A stretch of 64,000 nucleotides of DNA from JBBPZA01 sp963728925. GTDB taxonomy: Bacteria > Actinomycetota > Thermoleophilia > Solirubrobacterales > Solirubrobacteraceae. This document shows positions 58,983-64,000 of the stretch, one piece after another. A model generated the notes under the pieces. That model was given only the letters and a program-made list of their open reading frames with translations. It made no database searches and was not told the DNA's origin. Each line of letters starts with the position of its first letter. Positions within the stretch are counted from its first letter, which is position 1. The DNA is taken from positions 434,001-498,000 of the forward strand of contig CAVSMB010000014.1 of assembly GCA_963728925.1 (NCBI GenBank). Reading direction: 5' to 3'. The position numbers and the translations under genes were made by a program.

Positions 58983-60704
58983 TCACCGCTTCAGGGCCGG
59001 CTCGAGGATCGCCTTGGCGATCGGGGCCGCCACGTCGCCGCCGAACCCGGCCTGGACGGCGAGCACGCCGACGGCGAGCTTGGGGCGTCGTGCGGGCGCG
59101 AAGGCGACGAACCAGGCGTCCTCCTTCAGGCCGCCGCCGAGCTCGGCGGTGCCCGTCTTGCCGGCCACCTTGACGCCCGAGATCGCGGCCGACGTGCCGG
59201 TGCCGAAGGAGACGACGCCGATCATGAGGTTGCGGACCTTGCGCGCGACGCGCCGGCTGGTGACGCGCACGCTCTGCGCGTTCTGGCCCTTCACGAGCAC
59301 GGGCTTCAGCCGCACGCCGTCGTTGGCGATGGTCTGGGCGACGGACGCCATCCCCAGCGCGGTCGCCTGCACCTTGCCCTGCCCGATCGCCGAGGACCCT
59401 ATCTCGGCGTCGTTGCCCCCCATCTCCTCGGGCGTCTCGATGGAGTTGACCGCGGCGCCGGGGATGCCCGTCGGCTCGTTGAAGCCGAAGCGCTCGGAGG
59501 CGTCGACGAGGCGCTGGGCCCCCAGCTTGACCCCGAGCGGCGCGAAGACCGAGTTGCAGGACTCGGCGAAGACCTCGCGCAGGTTGCCCCCGCACGCCTC
59601 GCCGCCGGCGTTGGAGATCGTCTGCCCGCCGACGTTCGCGCTGGTGACGACCGGAAACTTGCTGCCCCGGTTCACCAGCTTGGCCTCCAGTGCGGCGGTG
59701 ACGGTGATGACCTTCATGGTCGACCCGGGCGGCTGCAGGCCGGAGAAGGCGAGACCCGCGAGGGCGAGCACCTCGCCGGTGTCGGGCTCGAGGATCGCGA
59801 CCCCGCCGAGCTGCGCACCAAGCGAGTCGACCGCGGCGGTCTGCAGCTTGGGCTCGATGGTCGCCTTCGCGGCCCGCCCCTTACGCGGTCGCGTGCGCGC
59901 GAGCACGCGCCGGCCGGCGAGCAGCCGCCCGCCGGGGGTGCCCGCCACCTGGGCTTCGAAGACCCGCTCCAGGCCGGTGATGCCGACGAGCGAGCCCCGC
60001 GGATACCCCTGCCGGTAGAGCGCCGGGCGCTGCGCGGCCGGCGGGGCGCCGAGCTCGCCGACGATGTTGCTCGCCGAGGGCAGCGACGAGGTCCGGTCCG
60101 GGCCCCGGGCGAGCGGCGTGCCGTCGGCGGCGAGGATCGTGGCGCGCGCGGGAAGCTCGGTGTCCCGCGTCAGGCGCTCGCCCTGGCGCAGCCCCGGGAA
60201 GGTCAGCCGCGAGCTCCAGTCAACGCGCGCGGCGTCGCCATTGCCCGTGAAGGTCAGGAGCACGGGCGCTCGCACGGTGCGGAAGACCCGCGTGCGCGCG
60301 GTGACCGGGAGCTCGATCGCGCCGTCCCGGGCGTCGCTCGGCTCTCCGGTCTCCAGGCGCGTCGTCGTCGCCGTCGCGGCGGCATCGCGGTAGGCGGCCG
60401 CGAAGGCGCGCCGGCCGACGCGCTGCTGGTCCTCGGGGGCGATGAGGTCGTACATCGCGCCGTAGTCCGAGCGCTGCCACGCGTCGGCGAACTTCTCGGC
60501 GAGCTTCTCCTCCGGCGAGGACCGTGTCGCGCCCACCACGAGACCGGCGACGAGGGCCACGAGCGCGACCACGGCCAGCGGGATCACCCGCCGCAGCGTG
60601 CGCCGGCGCCGGGCGCTGCGTCGGTCCTGGGCCCCCACGCGCGGCGCGCGGCTGATCGGCGCGGGACGGCGCGCCGTGGGCCTGGGCGGTCTCGATCCCT
60701 CCAT
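58983..60704 (-). CDS. Class B penicillin-binding protein with MecA-type N-terminal domain
   Basis: 573 residues. A basic cytoplasmic N-terminus, one membrane helix (VIPLAVVALVALVAGLVVGA), an NTF2-like MecA_N domain (~residues 70-185), a dimerisation domain (ARATILAADGTPLA...RGSLVGITGLERVFEAQV) and the transpeptidase domain with Ser of STMK (~330), SCN (SxN) and KTGT (~510). It cross-links peptidoglycan. The MecA-type domain occurs in low-affinity PBPs but is also normal in actinobacterial PbpA-like proteins, so resistance should not be assumed. Divergent from the MarP-like gene. Confidence 0.93.
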   Translation of the reverse strand: MEGSRPPRPTARRPAPISRAPRVGAQDRRSARRRRTLRRVIPLAVVALVALVAGLVVGATRSSPEEKLAEKFADAWQRSDYGAMYDLIAPEDQQRVGRRAFAAAYRDAAATATTTRLETGEPSDARDGAIELPVTARTRVFRTVRAPVLLTFTGNGDAARVDWSSRLTFPGLRQGERLTRDTELPARATILAADGTPLARGPDRTSSLPSASNIVGELGAPPAAQRPALYRQGYPRGSLVGITGLERVFEAQVAGTPGGRLLAGRRVLARTRPRKGRAAKATIEPKLQTAAVDSLGAQLGGVAILEPDTGEVLALAGLAFSGLQPPGSTMKVITVTAALEAKLVNRGSKFPVVTSANVGGQTISNAGGEACGGNLREVFAESCNSVFAPLGVKLGAQRLVDASERFGFNEPTGIPGAAVNSIETPEEMGGNDAEIGSSAIGQGKVQATALGMASVAQTIANDGVRLKPVLVKGQNAQSVRVTSRRVARKVRNLMIGVVSFGTGTSAAISGVKVAGKTGTAELGGGLKEDAWFVAFAPARRPKLAVGVLAVQAGFGGDVAAPIAKAILEPALKR

Positions 60705-60771
60705 GGTCGGCGGGGGAACTCTACGGGTCCTGAAGGCGCACTTAGAAGTCCCCGCTAGCGTCACCGCTCCG

Positions 60772-61926
60772 TTGACGGGCGTCGACTGGATCATCATCGG
60801 GTTCACCCTGCTGCTCGCCGTCTACGGCTACGCACAGGGCTTCATCGTCGGAGCGCTCTCGCTGGTCGGGTTCGCGGCGGGCGCGGTGCTGGGCACGCGG
60901 CTGGGCCCCGAGCTGCTCCCGGAGGGCGCCAGCTCGCCCTACGCCCCGCTGTTCGGGCTCGCCGGGGCGCTGCTGGCCGGCGCCATCCTCGCCACCGGCC
61001 TGGAGACCGTCGCCTTCGGGCTGCGCCGGAGGCTTCCGGGCGGGCGGGGGCTCTCGGCGGTCGACGGCGTCCTCGGGGCGGCGCTCACGGCGTGCGTGGC
61101 GCTCGGCATCGCCTGGATCGCCGGCGCCGTCGCCCTCCAGACCCCGGGGGCGCGCGACCTGCGCCGCGACATCCAGCGTTCGGTCGTGCTGCGCCGGCTC
61201 AACGCCGTGCTGCCGCCGTCCGGGCCGATCCTCAACGCGCTCGCGCGCTTCGACCCGTTCCCACAGGTCGACGCGCCCAGCCCCGAGGTCGCAAGGCCTC
61301 GCGGGTCGATCCTGCGCGACCGCGACGTCGTCGCCGCCCGGCGCAGCGTCGTGCGGGTGCTGGGTACGGCGTGCGGGCTGGGGATCCAGGGCTCGGGGTG
61401 GGTCGCCGCCCCCGGCGTGGTCGTCACCAACGCGCACGTGGTTGCCGGCGAGAGCGACACGGTCGTCCAGGCGGGGCTCGACGGTCAGAAGTACGCCGCT
61501 ACCCCGCTCGCCTTCGACCCGCGCAACGACATCGCCGTCCTGCGCGTCGAGGGCCTCGGGGCGCCGGCGCTGCCGCTGGCCGGATCGGCCACCCGCGGGC
61601 GGGCGGCGGCGATCCTCGGCTATCCGGAGAACGGCCCCTACGACCCGCGCGCGGGCCGGGTCGGGGACACGCAGGTCGTGCTGACCCAGAACGCCTACGG
61701 CCAGGGGCCCGTGCGGCGCGAGATCACCTCGCTGCGCGGCCTGGTTCGCTCGGGGAACTCCGGCGGCCCGATGGTCGACGGCCGCGGCCGGGTGGTCACC
61801 ACGATCTTCGCGGCCACCACGGGAGCCGGCGAGCACGGCGGCTTCGGCGTCCCCAACGATGTCGTCTCGGCCACCCTCCAGGGCGCGCGCGGCCCGGTCG
61901 ACACCGGTCCCTGCGCCGCGGGGTGA
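60772..61926 (+). CDS. MarP-like membrane serine protease (CvpA domain plus trypsin domain)
   Basis: 384 residues from the TTG at 60772, chosen because TAGCGT ends ten bases upstream; an ATG at 60703 is the alternative. Four membrane helices form a CvpA domain (VDWIIIGFTLLLAVYGYAQG...). The periplasmic chymotrypsin-like domain has His in TNAHVVAG (~219), Asp in RNDIAVL (~252) and Ser in SGNSGGPM (~328). Relatives protect mycobacteria against acid and oxidative stress. A single Cys pair is not evident near the active site. Confidence 0.9.
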   Translation: MTGVDWIIIGFTLLLAVYGYAQGFIVGALSLVGFAAGAVLGTRLGPELLPEGASSPYAPLFGLAGALLAGAILATGLETVAFGLRRRLPGGRGLSAVDGVLGAALTACVALGIAWIAGAVALQTPGARDLRRDIQRSVVLRRLNAVLPPSGPILNALARFDPFPQVDAPSPEVARPRGSILRDRDVVAARRSVVRVLGTACGLGIQGSGWVAAPGVVVTNAHVVAGESDTVVQAGLDGQKYAATPLAFDPRNDIAVLRVEGLGAPALPLAGSATRGRAAAILGYPENGPYDPRAGRVGDTQVVLTQNAYGQGPVRREITSLRGLVRSGNSGGPMVDGRGRVVTTIFAATTGAGEHGGFGVPNDVVSATLQGARGPVDTGPCAAG

Positions 61927-62180
61927 GCTCGGACTCGGCTCGTCGCCCGGTCTGAGGCCGGCTCAGCCCGTGGCGGGGTGGGAGACCGGCTCTTGCCCTG
62001 GGGCCGCGAGCCGGCGGTCTCCGTCGCGGCGGCCGCCTCTTCGGCGATCTGCTCGGGGGTGAGCGCGCGCAGCTCGCCGGTGAGCATGAAGGGCAGCTCG
62101 CAGCGCGGGCACGCGCCGATCTCCGAGCAGATCCCCAGGCCGACGCCGTAGCCGCAGCGTGGACATTGGGCGTGGGACAT
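61695..62180 (-). CDS. Zinc-ribbon protein, 3' end uncertain
   Basis: The first ~50 residues look real: MSHAQCPRCGYGVGLGICSEIGACPRC with two Cys-x2-Cys knuckles, then PFMLTGELRALTPEQIAEEAAAA, a conserved-looking helix. Beyond residue ~60 the frame becomes low-complexity and runs 232 bases antisense into the convergent protease gene before stopping. The true gene may end earlier through a frame error. ATG at 62180, or 62189. It is divergent from the topoisomerase gene. Confidence 0.55.
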   Translation of the reverse strand: MSHAQCPRCGYGVGLGICSEIGACPRCELPFMLTGELRALTPEQIAEEAAAATETAGSRPQGKSRSPTPPRAEPASDRATSRVRAHPAAQGPVSTGPRAPWRVAETTSLGTPKPPCSPAPVVAAKIVVTTRPRPSTIGPPEFPERTRPRSEVISRRTGPWP

Positions 62181-62269
62181 CTCGTGCAATTTCCTCCACA
62201 GGATCGGTACCCGGGTTCGGCGAGAGGTAAATCGCTGGGTTTGGGGCCCGCGCTACCCTCCGCCCCCAC

Positions 62270-64000
62270 ATGGCCAAGAACCTCGTCATCGCCGAGAAGC
62301 CGTCCGTGGGCCGCGACCTCGCACGCGTGCTCGAGGGCCCGTTCGAGAAGCACGAGGGCTGGCTGGAGGGCCCGCACGACGTCATCACATGGGCCGTCGG
62401 CCACCTCGTCCAGCTTGCTGAGCCCGACGAGTACGACGAGCGCTTCAAGAAGTGGCGGATGGCGGACCTGCCGATCGTGCCCGAGCACTTCAAGCTCGTC
62501 GTGCGCGACGAGCGCTCCAAGAAGCAGATGGGGGTCGTGCAGCGGCTGCTCAAGCGCGACGACGTCGACAGCGTCGTCAACGCCTGCGACGCCGGCCGCG
62601 AGGGCGAGCTGATCTTCGCCTACCTCTACGAGAAGGCCGGCGCGCGCAAGCCCGTCCAGCGCCTGTGGCTGCAGTCGATGACGACCGCGGCCATCCGCGA
62701 GGCGTTCGGGCACCTGCGCCCGGGGGCCGAGCTGGGGCGCCTCCAGGAGGCCGCCCGGTCGCGCAGCGAGGCGGACTGGATCGTCGGCATGAACGCGACG
62801 CGCGCCGCCACGATCCGCTTGCGCTCCTCCTTCGACGGCGCTGTCTCGCTCGGCCGCGTGCAGACGCCGACCCTTGCGATCATCGCCGCGCGCGAGGAGG
62901 AGATCCGCGCCTTCACGCCCGAGCCCTACTGGCTCGTGGACGCGACCTTCGAGGCCTCCGGTGACCGCGTCTACGCGGGCCGCTTCCACGCCGGGGCCAA
63001 GCCGCGGATCGCCAGCGCGCCGGAGGCCGCCGCGATCGTCGAGGCCGTCCGTGGGCGGACGGGCGAGATCTCCAAGCTCGAGAAGACCGAGCGCTCAGAG
63101 CGCGCGCCGCTCCTCTACGACCTCACCTCGCTCCAGCGCGACGCCAATACGCGCTTCGGCTTCTCGGCTCGCCGAACCCTGGGCGCCGCTCAGCGGCTCT
63201 ACGAGGAGCACAAGGCGATCACCTACCCGCGCACCAACTCGCGCTTCATCACCCGCGACCTCGTGGCCGAGATCAAGCCCACCGCGCGCCGCGCCGGCGA
63301 GCAGCCCGAGTACGCGAAGGCCGCCGACTACGTGCTCGGGCTCGACGTGCTGCCGCTGGCCCGCGTCGTCGACGACGCGAAGGTCACCGACCACCACGCG
63401 ATCCTGCCGACGCCGACCAGCGTCGATCCCGCGAAGTGGCGCTCGGAGGACGACCGCCGCGTCTACGATCTCGTGACCCGGCGCTTCCTCGCCGTCTTCC
63501 ACCCCGACGCCGTGTTCGAGAACACGCGCGTGGAGACGACGGTCGAGGGCCACGTGTTCCGCACGCGCGGGAAGGTCCTCCTCGTCCCGGGGTGGCGCGG
63601 GGTCTACGGCGAGACGATCGACGCCGAGCGCGGCGACGACGACGAGGGCTCCGAGCAGCAGCTGCCGCGCCTCGAGCGGGGGGAGGCGGCCGACGTCAAG
63701 CAGGTCGAGAGCCTCGAGAAGGAGACCAAGCCGCCGCGGCGCTACACCGACGCGTCGCTGCTCGGCGCGATGGAGACGGCCGGCAAGCTCGTCGACGACG
63801 ACGAGCTGCGCGAGGCGATGAAGGACTCGGGCATCGGCACGCCGGCCACCCGCGCGGCGATCATCGAGCGGCTCATCGACGTCGGCTACCTCGAGCGCGA
63901 CGGCCGCGCGCTGGTGGCGACCGAGAAGGGCCGCAACGTCATCCGCCTTCTCGGCGAGCACCAGCTCACCTCCCCGAGCCTCACTGGGGACTGGGAGCAC
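62270..64000 (+). CDS. topB: Type IA DNA topoisomerase (topoisomerase III-like), 3' end outside window
   Basis: 577 codons open to the window edge. The TOPRIM domain opens LVIAEKPSVGRDLARVL, with the acidic NACDAGREGELIFAY block. The catalytic Tyr is in ITYPRTNSR (~319). SLGRVQTPTLAIIAAREEEI and DHHAILPT are normal; GIGTPATRAAIIERLIDVGYLERDGR marks the late core. 'EKPSVG' and 'DAGREGE' favour the TopB branch over TopA. It relaxes or decatenates DNA. TACCCT lies ten bases before the ATG. Any zinc fingers would lie beyond the edge. Confidence 0.93.
   Translation, partial: MAKNLVIAEKPSVGRDLARVLEGPFEKHEGWLEGPHDVITWAVGHLVQLAEPDEYDERFKKWRMADLPIVPEHFKLVVRDERSKKQMGVVQRLLKRDDVDSVVNACDAGREGELIFAYLYEKAGARKPVQRLWLQSMTTAAIREAFGHLRPGAELGRLQEAARSRSEADWIVGMNATRAATIRLRSSFDGAVSLGRVQTPTLAIIAAREEEIRAFTPEPYWLVDATFEASGDRVYAGRFHAGAKPRIASAPEAAAIVEAVRGRTGEISKLEKTERSERAPLLYDLTSLQRDANTRFGFSARRTLGAAQRLYEEHKAITYPRTNSRFITRDLVAEIKPTARRAGEQPEYAKAADYVLGLDVLPLARVVDDAKVTDHHAILPTPTSVDPAKWRSEDDRRVYDLVTRRFLAVFHPDAVFENTRVETTVEGHVFRTRGKVLLVPGWRGVYGETIDAERGDDDEGSEQQLPRLERGEAADVKQVESLEKETKPPRRYTDASLLGAMETAGKLVDDDELREAMKDSGIGTPATRAAIIERLIDVGYLERDGRALVATEKGRNVIRLLGEHQLTSPSLTGDWEH

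Noticed and set aside
58983..60704. Methicillin-resistance determinant
   Set aside because: A MecA-type N-terminal domain is normal in actinobacterial housekeeping PBPs; no resistance context.

Overview
The window is high-GC bacterial chromosome from an actinomycete-type organism. The gene content (a SigH-like sigma factor, the PspA/PspAA/PspAB/HtpX stress set, a c-di-AMP riboswitch in front of an NlpC/P60-type hydrolase, a MarP-like CvpA-protease, many GTG/TTG starts) points to Actinomycetota. The best guess, from remembered family resemblance only, is class Thermoleophilia (Solirubrobacterales). No rRNA or other phylogenetic marker is present to settle this. One tRNA gene, tRNA-Thr(UGU), is present; there is no CRISPR array and no replication origin.

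Layout. 1-9 kb: a lipid/hydrolase cluster on the minus strand (LapA-domain fragment, SRPBCC protein, acyltransferase, decayed M14 carboxypeptidase, SCP2-like/alpha-beta hydrolase fusion), then cysS-rlmB-sigH on the plus strand and a frameshifted DUF427 gene. 8-13 kb: a WYL regulator divergent from a DrrAB-type exporter, tRNA-Thr with a relic PD-(D/E)XK gene beside it, and an acyl-CoA synthetase. 13-20 kb: a sugar-nucleotide epimerase, a PlsC-GpsA fusion for phospholipid precursor synthesis, two sigma/anti-sigma-type pairs and a zinc-finger rhomboid protease. 20-27 kb: a cobalamin-binding protein, a pterin dehydratase, a CNNM/CBS membrane protein, a CarH-like B12 domain protein, and a divergent beta-oxidation pair (frameshifted hydroxyacyl-CoA dehydrogenase and intact thiolase) around a palindromic operator. 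27-29 kb: a probable unclassified mobile element with a 533-aa protein, three 5' hairpins and candidate inverted ends, abutting a truncated DUF192 gene. 29-36.5 kb: a minus-strand electron-transfer/flavin operon (two-component system, three low-complexity membrane-anchored proteins, ApbE, ferric-reductase-like membrane protein, FAD reductase, ferredoxin). 36.7-50 kb: exonuclease VII, cell-wall and envelope-stress genes, Lgt, transhydrogenase. 50-55 kb: the lysA-hom-thrC-thrB amino-acid operon. 55-64 kb: a cupredoxin lipoprotein, FHA and ParA proteins, a penicillin-binding protein, a MarP-like protease and the 5' part of a topoisomerase III-type gene running off the window.

Two patterns run through the window. 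First, about twenty genes carry a TANNNT hexamer 6-13 bases before the start codon and lack a Shine-Dalgarno sequence, which suggests widespread leaderless transcription; I used this to choose several starts. Second, five genes carry frameshifts, mostly single-base losses at or beside short G/C runs. These are either real pseudogenes or assembly errors, and only the raw reads can decide.
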